The notes below the pieces were generated by a model, which ran no database searches, was not told where the DNA came from, and saw only the letters and a program-made list of their open reading frames with translations. Shown here piece by piece: positions 18,245-27,345 of a stretch of DNA of 64,000 nt (positions within the stretch are counted from its first letter, which is position 1; every line of letters begins with the position of its first letter). The DNA lies in contig JAKSRM010000004.1 of NCBI GenBank assembly GCA_024403615.1, positions 79,882 through 143,881 of the forward strand. Reading direction: 5' to 3'. The position numbers were made by a program, and so were the translations under genes. This stretch comes from Lachnospiraceae bacterium. GTDB lineage: Bacteria; Bacillota; Clostridia; Lachnospirales; Lachnospiraceae.

Positions 18245-21200
18245 TAAAATAACCTGTCAATTAACTGACTCTTAATGTAATAATTTTTCGCTGCCGTTCC
18301 AAAATTCTCCAGATCTTGTTCCTGCTGCATTTTAATCAGGGAATTAATAACCGAATATCTGGATTCATCTTCTACGATGTTCAGGTCATCGTAAGAAACG
18401 GTTACTTCTTCTTTCTCGTCTACGTGATAAGTAATACTCTCTCCGTAGAACAAGGTAATATATTTTGCAAAGAATCCATCCATCACTTCATTCATATTTT
18501 CCGTCCGCACTTCTTCTCCCGGCGCAATGCGGTAAGTTACGGTAGAGTTATGGCCAATGCTGGTAATAATCACGGAATTTGCCAATACCGTCGGTAGTTC
18601 AAAATACCGCCGATAGCCTTTGAACTCTTCCATAAGGATGGATTTTCCGCAATAGTATTTCAGTTTTCTTTCTATCATCTGCAATTTAATATTGCTGGTA
18701 ATATTTTTGTCTGCTGTATATTTCAAATATGCCAACTCCGTAAACGGCTGGAAGGTCGTTCCGCTAACCAGCTCATCGCCGATGAACTTGAAGAATTCTG
18801 CATTCCGCTCTTCGTTGTTGAAGAAGTAAGCGTAGGCACGGGAATTCAGATAATCTACTTTCAGCTGCTCATCCGGTCCGGATTCATAATATTTTGCAAA
18901 CAGCTGGGAAACTAATTCCGAATGCTCTCCTGTTTCAATGGTCCGTTTCAGAACACGTTCCGGAAGGGTGTCATCTACGATTCCGTACGCATTTCCTGCA
19001 CGATAAAGATCCAGCATAACGTCGATGCGGCCGTTATAGTACTTCAACAGGTACTCGAAAGTACTCTGGTCAAAGGTGGTTTTCGTAAAGCTCTGCTCAC
19101 ACATAGAAAGAAGCAGTTCGTCTTCGCCCGCTTCCGGATTCGTCGTCAGTTCATGAGCCAATTTGGCAATACTGGATTCCTCTACATACTCAAAGCCACC
19201 CTTTTTGATTTCTTCAAAGGCTTCTTCATACAGGCCTCGTTCAATCATGATACCAATCAATTTTCCTCTGGTTTCCGGATCCAGGTCGAACTTAAAGAAT
19301 TCAATGAGTTCGTCATAAACTTCCTGTTCCTTGGAGCTTCTGGAGAAATAAACAACCGTATCGTTCAGAAGTTTCTGTACGTAAGAAACCCGGAAGCTGG
19401 AAGCATTCATGTTGTGGGTCAGGTAATGAAGAATTTCTACCGGATCTTTGTAAGCTCTGGTCAAAGGAAGGGTATCCTTCAGCAACATATAATCATTCAA
19501 AGGCACGCCCTGAATGCATTTATCAATATATTCCTTACTGTTCAATAAGTCGATTTTGTCATAGGCAACATTATGGTAAATATTGCCGGCGCCGTCCTTA
19601 AACAGAACAATGGCATCGCCGGAATAAATTTTCACTAAAGCCTGTCCATCGGTTAAGACGATGTCCTGGTAAACGCTAAGTTCACTATGAAGAACCATAA
19701 CGTTGGTCATACGGCTGGAATGGCACACAATTCTCTTGGTAGAAAGAATTTCAAAGAGGCCTCTCTGTAGGTTGCTGGTCAGCAGATTATTTTCCAGAAT
19801 GTCCTTGTAAATAACAGCCATATGGTTATCTACGGTTCCTTTGAAAACTTGTTCCTCTGCGTATTCTACCATGGCCGGTACATAGGCCCGATAGTATTCC
19901 GGATTTTTCCGCTTATTGGCAATCAGGTTCGCATAGAAATAAGACTGGTAGGACGAAAGCCGGGAAGTATTCTCCGTAAAATACTCCATGACTCTGGTCG
20001 GAACCGAAGCATATTTCGTTTGGTCGATGGTGTAAATATAGTAATTGAACAGGCCAGGGATATTATCAATATATTCCCGAATGGCCTCTCCATAATATTT
20101 CTGGTTTCCTTTTTCCCTGTTGTCATCACGGATGAGAAGCATGCAAAGAGCCTTTAACAGACTTCTGGTTGGAAATCGGTCGTACATCATCCGTAAAACC
20201 TTGATGGCAATTTTTGTATTAATTTTTGACAGCTTTACGCTGCTCTGTTCTAAAATCAGATCAGCAAAATGGGAACTTAAGGTTCCGGTAATGTAACCGA
20301 TTTTTGTACCAAACAAAAGAACCTGAAGTTCAAAGTCGGAAGCATCATACAGGTATTCCGGTTTCTTGCGGAATACTTCCAAAGCCTCCAGATACATAAC
20401 CGGGCTGCAGCATCCATCCATGAAGCAATCATAAACTGCATCCAGTTTTAAGCCTGGCTCCCGTACATAAGCAGGGTCCATATGCATCAGAACCCAAAGG
20501 ATCTTCCAGCTTGGATTCTGTTCATAAGCTGCACGGATTCTCCGTACCGCTTTGGCTGCCTGCATTTCGTCTTTCTCGTACAGGCATTCTACATAATAGA
20601 AATAGCTGAACAGTTCATAATCCGGCGTTGTCATCTTGGAAATCTGTTCTGCCATAAACTCCAGAATGTTTGCCGCATTCGTATACTGCTCTAATTCAAT
20701 AAATATATGAGCACGGTAAAGCATCAGATACATGTCATTGATTTCATTACCGTCAACATTTCCAATAATCTCGTTGGACCGTTCCATCCAGTCATAAGGC
20801 TCGATATTTCCGATCTTATAATCCAGGTACAACCGTAACAGTTCGGACCATTTCTTTTTTGGATTTTCTCCGTCTAAGATGCTCTTTACTTTAATGTTTA
20901 CCATAACCGGAACGAGAATTTCCTGATTGGAGGAACGGAAGGTAATGCTGGAATAATTCTTTCCCGCATGGAGCTTGCTTTCCACAATGACAATAGGAAA
21001 GTACAATACCCCATCTTCAAATTCGTCACTGGTGATAATCCGTTTTCCAATTTTCAGGAAGGAATCCGGCACGGAAGCTTCCAATTCCAGATAACCCGGA
21101 TTATCCAGTTTCAGGGACATCTTAACGTAAGAATCTTCCGTAAGGTTGGACAGGGCAATCATATCCGGAGCAACAGAAAAAGAAGCAGGTTCCTTTTCTC

Positions 21201-21279
21201 CTGTTGCAACAAGAAATTCTTCTTCCGCTATTTTTTTATTCTGGCCTAACATTAAGGCTCTTTCCAGAATATCGTTCAC
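18244..21279 (-). CDS. Large alpha-solenoid protein with beta-sandwich ends (DUF5717-like)
   Basis: 1011 aa with no signal peptide or TM helix, so cytoplasmic. Residues about 30-140 look like an Ig-like beta sandwich (VKMSLKLDNPGYLELEAS, SSITFRSSNQEILVPVMVNI). The middle, about 145-870, is a long run of helical pairs of TPR/solenoid type. A beta-rich C-terminal domain follows (about 885-975). The start is GTG, sharing one base with the rarA stop (TAGTG). It is co-encoded with the Hsp70-like and TPR-like genes. Likely the scaffold of a complex with them. Function unknown; comparable proteins in this lineage carry the label DUF5717. Confidence 0.65.
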   Translation of the reverse strand: MNDILERALMLGQNKKIAEEEFLVATGEKEPASFSVAPDMIALSNLTEDSYVKMSLKLDNPGYLELEASVPDSFLKIGKRIITSDEFEDGVLYFPIVIVESKLHAGKNYSSITFRSSNQEILVPVMVNIKVKSILDGENPKKKWSELLRLYLDYKIGNIEPYDWMERSNEIIGNVDGNEINDMYLMLYRAHIFIELEQYTNAANILEFMAEQISKMTTPDYELFSYFYYVECLYEKDEMQAAKAVRRIRAAYEQNPSWKILWVLMHMDPAYVREPGLKLDAVYDCFMDGCCSPVMYLEALEVFRKKPEYLYDASDFELQVLLFGTKIGYITGTLSSHFADLILEQSSVKLSKINTKIAIKVLRMMYDRFPTRSLLKALCMLLIRDDNREKGNQKYYGEAIREYIDNIPGLFNYYIYTIDQTKYASVPTRVMEYFTENTSRLSSYQSYFYANLIANKRKNPEYYRAYVPAMVEYAEEQVFKGTVDNHMAVIYKDILENNLLTSNLQRGLFEILSTKRIVCHSSRMTNVMVLHSELSVYQDIVLTDGQALVKIYSGDAIVLFKDGAGNIYHNVAYDKIDLLNSKEYIDKCIQGVPLNDYMLLKDTLPLTRAYKDPVEILHYLTHNMNASSFRVSYVQKLLNDTVVYFSRSSKEQEVYDELIEFFKFDLDPETRGKLIGIMIERGLYEEAFEEIKKGGFEYVEESSIAKLAHELTTNPEAGEDELLLSMCEQSFTKTTFDQSTFEYLLKYYNGRIDVMLDLYRAGNAYGIVDDTLPERVLKRTIETGEHSELVSQLFAKYYESGPDEQLKVDYLNSRAYAYFFNNEERNAEFFKFIGDELVSGTTFQPFTELAYLKYTADKNITSNIKLQMIERKLKYYCGKSILMEEFKGYRRYFELPTVLANSVIITSIGHNSTVTYRIAPGEEVRTENMNEVMDGFFAKYITLFYGESITYHVDEKEEVTVSYDDLNIVEDESRYSVINSLIKMQQEQDLENFGTAAKNYYIKSQLIDRLF

Positions 21280-22601
21280 TATTCGTCCCTGTTCTTTAAC
21301 CGCTGAAGGCGTTCCTTCATGGTTTTCTCATATCCTAAATTTCCCGGTTTGTAGAACTCGTGTCCCACCAATTCATCCGGCAAATACTGTTGTTTTACAT
21401 AATGTTCCGGAAAATCATGGGCATACTTGTAATCCAGTCCATGACCTAACTCCTTGGCGCCACCATAATGGGCATCCTGCAAATGAGCCGGAACTCCTTT
21501 AATATCCATGGTCCGTACCAAATCCATAGCTTCATCAATAGCCATGATTGCCGAATTACTCTTCGGAGCTCCTGCCACATACAGAACCGCTTCTGCCAAA
21601 ATAATTCTGGCTTCCGGCATTCCAATAACATGTACCGCCTGCTGGGCAGCTACAGCCAACTGAAGAGCTCTCGGATCCGCACAGCCAACATCTTCTGCTG
21701 CGCAAATCATAATTCTCCTGGCGATGAAATTCACATCTTCTCCGGCATACAACATCTTAGCCAGATAGTAGATGGCAGCATCCGGGTCGCTTCCCCGCAT
21801 GCTCTTAATAAAAGCAGAAATGGTGTCGTAATGGTTGTCACCATTCTTGTCATAGCGCACGTTCTTTCTCTGAACACACTGCTCAATGACTGCAGATGTA
21901 ATCTTAATAATGCCGTCTTCTGGTGGAGTGGTCAGCACCGCCAGTTCAATAGCATTTAAGGCTACTCGCGCATCTCCTCCGGCAAAATCGCTGATGAAAT
22001 CTAAAGCGTCCGGGGTGATTTCTGCATGGTACATGCCCATGCCCCGCTCTTTATCCGTCAGCGCCGTATGGACAATAGATTTTATGTCATCCACGTTCAG
22101 AGGCTTCAGTTCGAAAATCATGGAGCGGCTGATTAACGCGGAGTTTACTTCAAAATACGGATTCTCCGTAGTAGCACCAATGAGAATGATGGTCCCGTCT
22201 TCTACGTAAGGCAGAAGATAGTCTTGCTGGGCTTTATTAAAACGGTGAATCTCATCGATAAAGAGAATGGTTTTTCTGCCGTAGGCACCTAAGGTAACTT
22301 TCGCTTCTTCTACAATGGCAACCATATCCTTCTTTCCGGAAATGGTGGCATTAATCTGCTTGAAATCTGCTTTTGTGGTATTGGCAATTACCCGGGCCAA
22401 AGTCGTTTTTCCCGTTCCGCTTGGTCCATAAAAAATAACAGACGATAATTTATCCGCCTGAATGGAACGGTAAAGCTGGCTTCCTGGAGATAAAATATGC
22501 TTCTGTCCGGCGAATTCTTCCAGGGTTCTCGGCCGGATCCGGTAAGCTAAAGGAGCCTCTTCTTTCAATCGATTCTGTTGTGCATACTCAAATAAATCCA
22601 T
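21279..22601 (-). CDS. rarA: Replication-associated recombination protein A (AAA+ ATPase)
   Basis: 440 aa, typical length. AAA+ clamp-loader relative acting at stalled forks and in DNA-gap metabolism. Walker A GPSGTGKTT (59-67), Walker B ILFIDEIHRF (about 112-121), sensor-1 region LIGATTENPYF, and a MgsA-type C-terminal domain with SDPDAAIYYLAKML and QDAHYGGAKELGHG. First gene of the five-gene operon. The ATG sits only a few nucleotides after the predicted transcript start and has no Shine-Dalgarno sequence, so translation may be leaderless. Confidence 0.96.
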   Translation of the reverse strand: MDLFEYAQQNRLKEEAPLAYRIRPRTLEEFAGQKHILSPGSQLYRSIQADKLSSVIFYGPSGTGKTTLARVIANTTKADFKQINATISGKKDMVAIVEEAKVTLGAYGRKTILFIDEIHRFNKAQQDYLLPYVEDGTIILIGATTENPYFEVNSALISRSMIFELKPLNVDDIKSIVHTALTDKERGMGMYHAEITPDALDFISDFAGGDARVALNAIELAVLTTPPEDGIIKITSAVIEQCVQRKNVRYDKNGDNHYDTISAFIKSMRGSDPDAAIYYLAKMLYAGEDVNFIARRIMICAAEDVGCADPRALQLAVAAQQAVHVIGMPEARIILAEAVLYVAGAPKSNSAIMAIDEAMDLVRTMDIKGVPAHLQDAHYGGAKELGHGLDYKYAHDFPEHYVKQQYLPDELVGHEFYKPGNLGYEKTMKERLQRLKNRDE

Positions 22602-22609
22602 ACAGAGTT

Positions 22610-22638
22610 AATATAGCATATTTATATGCTTCAAACAA
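22610..22638 (-). promoter_or_regulatory. Promoter for the rarA operon, leaderless geometry
   Basis: Minus strand TTGTTT (22638-22633), 17-bp spacer, TATATT (22615-22610). The -10 ends only 9 bp from the rarA ATG at 22601. Confidence 0.6.
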
Positions 22639-22685
22639 TTGAAAATGTTTTGTTTTTGGGAACAGATTATGCGAAAAACCCCTTC

Positions 22686-23153
22686 TCAGGAGTTGGATTT
22701 TGCAGATGCCAGAAAAACAAACGGCACCACAATTCCGCAGAGGGCCAGCATAGAGATCTGGCCGATTTTCACCCCTACGATGCAGATAAAAATCATCTGT
22801 ACGACACAGATTAAAACGATAAGAATAGACCGTACCCGGCACTGTTTGAAATTGATGCGGGCGCGGTAAGCTTGTTTCGCCGTTTTGGAATAGCGAGGGT
22901 CCAGACGGTTCTGGTTTACATTCCGTTGCAGGGCAATAATTTTGTTGGCCTGACGGAAGGAAGAAATGCCGGCAATCACAGCTGCAATGGACCATGCCAA
23001 GCCGAAAATCAGAATCAAAACAGCCATAGTTTTTAAGACTTCCCCGTTCTTAAAACTAAGAACCGAAAGCCAGAAAGTCAAAACAGCCCCACAAAGGCCT
23101 GCAATGCTTAACACGATGCTGATAATTGGAAAAAAAGGTCTTATTTTTTTCAT
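22686..23153 (-). CDS. Small four-helix membrane protein, unknown function
   Basis: 155 aa from the ATG at 23153 (MKKIRPFFPII). An upstream in-frame ATG exists at 23189, but a TATAAT at 23166-23161 (minus strand) lies inside that stretch, arguing for the shorter form. Four hydrophobic segments: about 7-28, 38-60, 103-122 and 127-147, with a basic cytoplasmic stretch between helices 2 and 3. No ribosome site is evident and the -10 is 7 bp from the ATG, so it may be leaderless. It lies upstream of rarA on the same strand and is divergent from citrate synthase. No family recognised. Confidence 0.6.
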   Translation of the reverse strand: MKKIRPFFPIISIVLSIAGLCGAVLTFWLSVLSFKNGEVLKTMAVLILIFGLAWSIAAVIAGISSFRQANKIIALQRNVNQNRLDPRYSKTAKQAYRARINFKQCRVRSILIVLICVVQMIFICIVGVKIGQISMLALCGIVVPFVFLASAKSNS

Positions 23154-23171
23154 GTAAACCATTATATATGT

Positions 23172-23200
23172 TTGACAAAGAAAATCCAATAATTTAGTAT
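23172..23200 (+). promoter_or_regulatory. Sigma-A promoter for citrate synthase-aroA
   Basis: TTGACA at 23172-23177, 17-bp spacer, TAGTAT at 23195-23200. It overlaps the divergent promoter region of the four-helix membrane protein gene. Leader of about 50 nt to the ATG at 23260. Confidence 0.8.
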
Positions 23201-23259
23201 ATTAATTTAATATATTAAAGTATTAAGGCAGAAAATTTTTTATAGAGGAGGATTTGAAA

Positions 23260-24645
23260 ATGGCACCTCGTAACACTGCACCCCACATTTCGGATATTAC
23301 TCCGGAAATCAAAAATCTCGCTGATATTTGTAGAGAACATGACCAGATTGACCCAATGTTATATTTCCGTTACAACGTAAAACGAGGTCTTCGTGACGTG
23401 AACGGAAAGGGTGTATTAACCGGTCTTACGGAAATTGCAGAAGTAAAATCCTACACTATTGATGATGATGAAATGATTCCTTGTGACGGAAGACTCTATT
23501 ACCGTGGCTATGATGTAAAAGACCTGGTAAAAGCTTTTACCAAAGAGCATCGTTACGGTTTTGAAGAAACGACCTATCTTCTTCTTTTTGGAAAACTTCC
23601 GACGGAAAAAGAACTGAAAGAATTTAATCAGCTTCTTTCCCATTATCGCATTCTTCCTACTAACTTTGTAAGAGACGTGGTATTAAAAGCCCCTACCAAG
23701 GAGATGATGAATACTCTTTCCAGAAGTATTCTTACGCTTTACGCCTATGATCATAATGCAGACGATGTTTCTTTAGATAACGTTTTACGCCAGTGCCTGT
23801 CCTTGATTGCGGTAACTCCTCTTTTAGCCGTTTACAGTTATCATGCCTATGAGCATTACAAGGCCGGTGGCAGCTTAGTTATCCATCAGCCGGAGCCTGG
23901 TATGGGTACCGCAGAAACCATTCTGCATCTCTTAAGAGATGACAGCAAATTTACAAAATTAGAGGCTCAGGTTTTAGACCTTTGCTTAGTTCTTCACGCT
24001 GACCATGGCGGTGGAAATAACTCCACATTCACCAACCGTGTCGTTACCTCTACTTTGACCGATACTTACTCCGCAATGAGCGCTTCCTTAGCTTCTCTGA
24101 AAGGACCTCGTCACGGTGGTGCAAACATTAAGGTCGTTGGCATGATGGACGATATTAAAAAGCATGTAAAAGACTTGAAAGATGATGAAGAAATTTCCAA
24201 ATACCTGAAAAAGATTCTTCGTGGAAAAGCTTATGATAAACAAGGTCTCCTTTATGGTGTAGGCCATGCCGTATATACCATTTCTGACCCTCGTGCAGTT
24301 CTGCTCAAATCTTTCGTAGAACGTCTGGCCATTGAAAAAGGTGCAGAAGAAGAATTAGCTTTTTATGAGCGAGTAGCCCGTCTGGCTCCAGACGCAGTAA
24401 GAGACAGCAAAAACCTGATCCGTCCGGAAATTGCAATTAATGTCGACTTTTATTCTGGTTTCGTTTATCGGCTGTTAGGCCTGCCGGAAGAACTATTCAC
24501 GCCTCTTTTTGCAACTGCAAGAATGTCCGGATGGTCAGCTCACCGTTTAGAGGAATTGGCTACCGGTGGAAAAATAATTCGTCCTGCATATAAAAACGTA
24601 ATTAAACATGCACAGTATGTGCCTATTAAAAAAAGAGATAAATGA
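23260..24645 (+). CDS. Citrate synthase
   Basis: 461 aa from the ATG at 23260, 8 nt after GAGGAGG; a TTG two codons earlier is not needed. Catalytic landmarks: first His region VLHADHGGGNNSTFTNR, PRHGGANIKV, second His in GLLYGVGHAVYTISDPRA, and the catalytic Asp in INVDFYSGF. It condenses acetyl-CoA with oxaloacetate. In an anaerobe this probably feeds 2-oxoglutarate and glutamate synthesis. Its TGA overlaps the aroA ATG by 4 bp, so the two are coupled. No aconitase or isocitrate dehydrogenase gene is adjacent. Confidence 0.94.
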   Translation: MAPRNTAPHISDITPEIKNLADICREHDQIDPMLYFRYNVKRGLRDVNGKGVLTGLTEIAEVKSYTIDDDEMIPCDGRLYYRGYDVKDLVKAFTKEHRYGFEETTYLLLFGKLPTEKELKEFNQLLSHYRILPTNFVRDVVLKAPTKEMMNTLSRSILTLYAYDHNADDVSLDNVLRQCLSLIAVTPLLAVYSYHAYEHYKAGGSLVIHQPEPGMGTAETILHLLRDDSKFTKLEAQVLDLCLVLHADHGGGNNSTFTNRVVTSTLTDTYSAMSASLASLKGPRHGGANIKVVGMMDDIKKHVKDLKDDEEISKYLKKILRGKAYDKQGLLYGVGHAVYTISDPRAVLLKSFVERLAIEKGAEEELAFYERVARLAPDAVRDSKNLIRPEIAINVDFYSGFVYRLLGLPEELFTPLFATARMSGWSAHRLEELATGGKIIRPAYKNVIKHAQYVPIKKRDK

Positions 24646-25997
24646 ATGTCACCATACCGAACAAAAAATTCAGCGGAACCATCGAGGTTCCGGAATCCAA
24701 AAGCTATGCGCATCGATGGCTGATCGCGCAGGCTTTAGCTGGTGAACATTCCAAAGTAATTTGTAAAAACAATTCCCGCGATATCGTCGCAACCATCCGC
24801 TGTCTGGAAGCTATTTCCGGGCGGGGCCCTGTCATTGGCCGTGAAATCTGCTATATGGATTGCGACGAAAGCGCCACCACTTATCGGCTGATTCTGCCCA
24901 TCGCTGCCGCTCTCGGCAAATGTTGTGAATTCACTTTAAGAGGAAATTTAGCGGACCGTCCTATGGAGCCTTTATTTAAGGCTCTAAAAGTTCATGGTGT
25001 CCGTAGAGAAGATGCGGAAAGCGGAAAAGTCCGTATTGCCGGACGGCTTACGGGCGGAACCTTTATTATTCCCGGAAATATTTCTTCCCAGTTCGTATCC
25101 GGCCTCTTAATGGCCGCTCCGTTGCTTTCCATTAACAGCACCATCTATGTGCAAGGGCCGTTGGAATCTTCTGGTTACGTAGATATGACCTTGTCCGTGT
25201 TGGAGCAATGCGGCATTGAAGTCACCACAGAAGTAAATCCAACTGCCGGTTCCAGCAAAAACGATTTCAGCCACATTTATAAAGTAAAAGGAAATCAGCA
25301 ATACCACCTGCCGGAGAAAGTAGTGTTAGAACGAGACTGGTCCCAGGCGGCCTTCTGGCTGGCTGCCGGTGCTTTGCGAATTGGACCGATGGTCTGCCCG
25401 GGCATGAATATTGACAGCTTACAGAAAGACCATCAAATCGTCGATGTTCTCCGTTCCTTCGGTGCAGAAATCGATGTATTCCGGAAGAATGACATTTACG
25501 GAAATCCAGTGCCAAACGAAGACGTTATTACGGTCATGGGCGGTAATCTTCACGGCATTAGTGTAGATGTCGCGGATATTCCGGATTTGGTTCCCGTAAT
25601 CGCCTTGGTTGCCTGCAAAGCTAAGGGCATTACCATTATCCGGAATGCCGGAAGACTGAAACTGAAAGAAACGGACCGTCTGAAAACCGTCCGGGATGCT
25701 CTCCGGGCTCTGGGCGCCGATATTCGGGAGTTTAAAGACGGATTAATCGTTACTGGCCTGATTACCGACGAAGCGAAAAAAGAATCCGAAATGGCTCAAA
25801 AGAAAGGTTCCAAGCCGAAACGAATCGACTACGTGCTGAAAGGCGGAAAGGTTAACTCCTATGGAGACCATCGAATCACCATGATGTGTTCCATTGCCTC
25901 CAGCATCGCTTTCACTCCGGTTCAAATCGACAATGCAGAATCCGTAACCAAATCTTATCCAGGCTTTTTCGAGGACCTGGTAAATCTACAGAAATAA
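24642..25997 (+). CDS. aroA: 3-phosphoshikimate 1-carboxyvinyltransferase (EPSP synthase)
   Basis: 451 aa, slightly longer than the usual 430. It transfers the enolpyruvyl group of PEP to shikimate-3-phosphate. Motifs: VPESKSYAHRWLIAQAL with substrate Lys/Ser, SQFVSGLLMAAPLL, and the signature AGRLKLKETDRLKTV with the catalytic Glu/Arg. The GNISSQFVSG segment matches the PEP/S3P site. An insert near residues 375-390 (KKESEMAQKKGSKPKR) is basic and explains the length. The start overlaps the citrate synthase stop (ATGA). It is separated from aroB and aroF, which lie near 55 kb. A strong terminator follows. Confidence 0.95.
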   Translation: MNVTIPNKKFSGTIEVPESKSYAHRWLIAQALAGEHSKVICKNNSRDIVATIRCLEAISGRGPVIGREICYMDCDESATTYRLILPIAAALGKCCEFTLRGNLADRPMEPLFKALKVHGVRREDAESGKVRIAGRLTGGTFIIPGNISSQFVSGLLMAAPLLSINSTIYVQGPLESSGYVDMTLSVLEQCGIEVTTEVNPTAGSSKNDFSHIYKVKGNQQYHLPEKVVLERDWSQAAFWLAAGALRIGPMVCPGMNIDSLQKDHQIVDVLRSFGAEIDVFRKNDIYGNPVPNEDVITVMGGNLHGISVDVADIPDLVPVIALVACKAKGITIIRNAGRLKLKETDRLKTVRDALRALGADIREFKDGLIVTGLITDEAKKESEMAQKKGSKPKRIDYVLKGGKVNSYGDHRITMMCSIASSIAFTPVQIDNAESVTKSYPGFFEDLVNLQK

Positions 25998-26022
25998 TTT
26001 GGAAAGCCGCACGATGCAAATA

Positions 26023-26056
26023 AAAACGCCTGGAAGTTCCAGGCGTTTTCTTTTGT
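26023..26056. terminator. Bidirectional terminator between aroA and glf
   Basis: Near-perfect hairpin: AAAACGCCTGGAA (26023-26035) pairs with TTCCAGGCGTTTT (26037-26049), with T-rich sequence after it on the plus strand and A-rich sequence before it. It serves both convergent genes. Confidence 0.9.
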
Positions 26057-26084
26057 TCTCTTATCGTTAATTTAATTCTTCTAG

Positions 26085-27344
26085 TTAGTTTAATTCTTCT
26101 TCCGCTTTCTTCAATACGGCTGCAATCACTGCATCCATATCGTAGTACTTGTACTCGCCTAACCGGCCTCCGAAAATTACATTCGGAACGCCTGCTGCCA
26201 AGTCCTTGTACTTCTCGTATAAAGCGGTATTGGCGTCATCATTTACCGGATAATATGGCTCGTCTCCCGGTTTCCATTCTGCAGAATACTCGCGGTAGAT
26301 AATGGTCTTTGGATCTGCCTGATCCGCAGCTGCATCCATCGGTGTGCCGTCTTCGTTGTACCGCTGAGCAAATTCAAAATGCTTATGCTCAATGATTCTG
26401 GTGAACGGAGTCTCGGCATCGGTATAGTTTACAACCGCGTTACCCTGGTAGTTGTCTATGTTCAGAGTTTCGCTTTCAAAACGAACGCTGCGATACTGCA
26501 GGGCGCCTAACTGATAGTCAAAGAACGCATCAATCGGTCCCGTGTATACGACCTTCTTCGCCAAGCCTAAGGTTTCCGGATGCTCTACGCCGTCGGCTTT
26601 CGCCTTTTTCATTTCTTCCAGATAATCCACGCCTAATTTTACCGGAATATCACCGATAATTTTCTCTACCATGGCAGTGTAGCCACCTACTGGAATTCCC
26701 TGGAATAAGGCGTTGAAGTAGTTATTATCGTAAATAAAACGAACCGGTAAACGCTTAATAATAAAGGATGGAAGCTCGGTACATGGTCTGCCCCACTGTT
26801 TTCCGGTATAACCGTTAATCAGTTTCTCATAAATGTCCGTGCCGATTAAAGAGATGGCCTGCTCTTCCAGATTCTTCGGCTCAAAAGCATCGATTTTCTT
26901 TTTTGCCTCTGCATAAGCTTCCGGTCCATTTTTTCCGGAGGCATCGTCTGCAGAAACCCCCGCGAGCTCTGCCAAAGCCGTCATCTTCTGCTCTTCAATT
27001 TTCGCCTTGGCTTCCTCTGGAGTTTTTACGCCCCACATTTTGCTAAAGGTGTTCATGTTGAACGGCAGATTATAAATCTCGCCATGGTAATTGGCTACCG
27101 GACTATTGGTGTAGCGGTTAAACTCTGCGAATTCTGAAATATAGCTCCAAACTTTCCGGTCGTTGGTGTGGAAAATATGAGCGCCATATTTATGGACATT
27201 TATGCCCTCTTCCAAAGCGGAATAAATATTGCCGCCAATATGATTTCTCTTTTCAATAATCAGGCAGCTTTTTCCTTTTTTTTCTGCCTCATGGGCAAAA
27301 ATCGCACCGTATAAGCCCGCACCAACAATAAGATAATCGTACAT
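26085..27344 (-). CDS. glf: UDP-galactopyranose mutase
   Basis: 419 aa from the ATG at 27344, preceded by GGGGAG. An upstream TTG at 27356 would overlap the butyrate kinase gene and is less likely. FAD-binding N-terminus YDYLIVGAGLYGAIFA, then RNHIGGNIYS and HKYGAHIFHT typical of UGM, plus active-site region NGYTGKQWGRPCTELP. It interconverts UDP-Galp and UDP-Galf for surface galactofuran. Residues about 130-170 form a Glu/Lys-rich insert beyond the bacterial core (usual length about 370-390). It lies 1 bp downstream of butyrate kinase, an unexpected pairing. Confidence 0.96.
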   Translation of the reverse strand: MYDYLIVGAGLYGAIFAHEAEKKGKSCLIIEKRNHIGGNIYSALEEGINVHKYGAHIFHTNDRKVWSYISEFAEFNRYTNSPVANYHGEIYNLPFNMNTFSKMWGVKTPEEAKAKIEEQKMTALAELAGVSADDASGKNGPEAYAEAKKKIDAFEPKNLEEQAISLIGTDIYEKLINGYTGKQWGRPCTELPSFIIKRLPVRFIYDNNYFNALFQGIPVGGYTAMVEKIIGDIPVKLGVDYLEEMKKAKADGVEHPETLGLAKKVVYTGPIDAFFDYQLGALQYRSVRFESETLNIDNYQGNAVVNYTDAETPFTRIIEHKHFEFAQRYNEDGTPMDAAADQADPKTIIYREYSAEWKPGDEPYYPVNDDANTALYEKYKDLAAGVPNVIFGGRLGEYKYYDMDAVIAAVLKKAEEELN

Positions 27345-27345
27345 A

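Noticed and set aside
22588..22995. A 135-codon ORF overlapping the four-helix membrane gene
   Set aside because: It lies in another frame of the same strand with poor composition, while the overlapping frame has clear TM helices.
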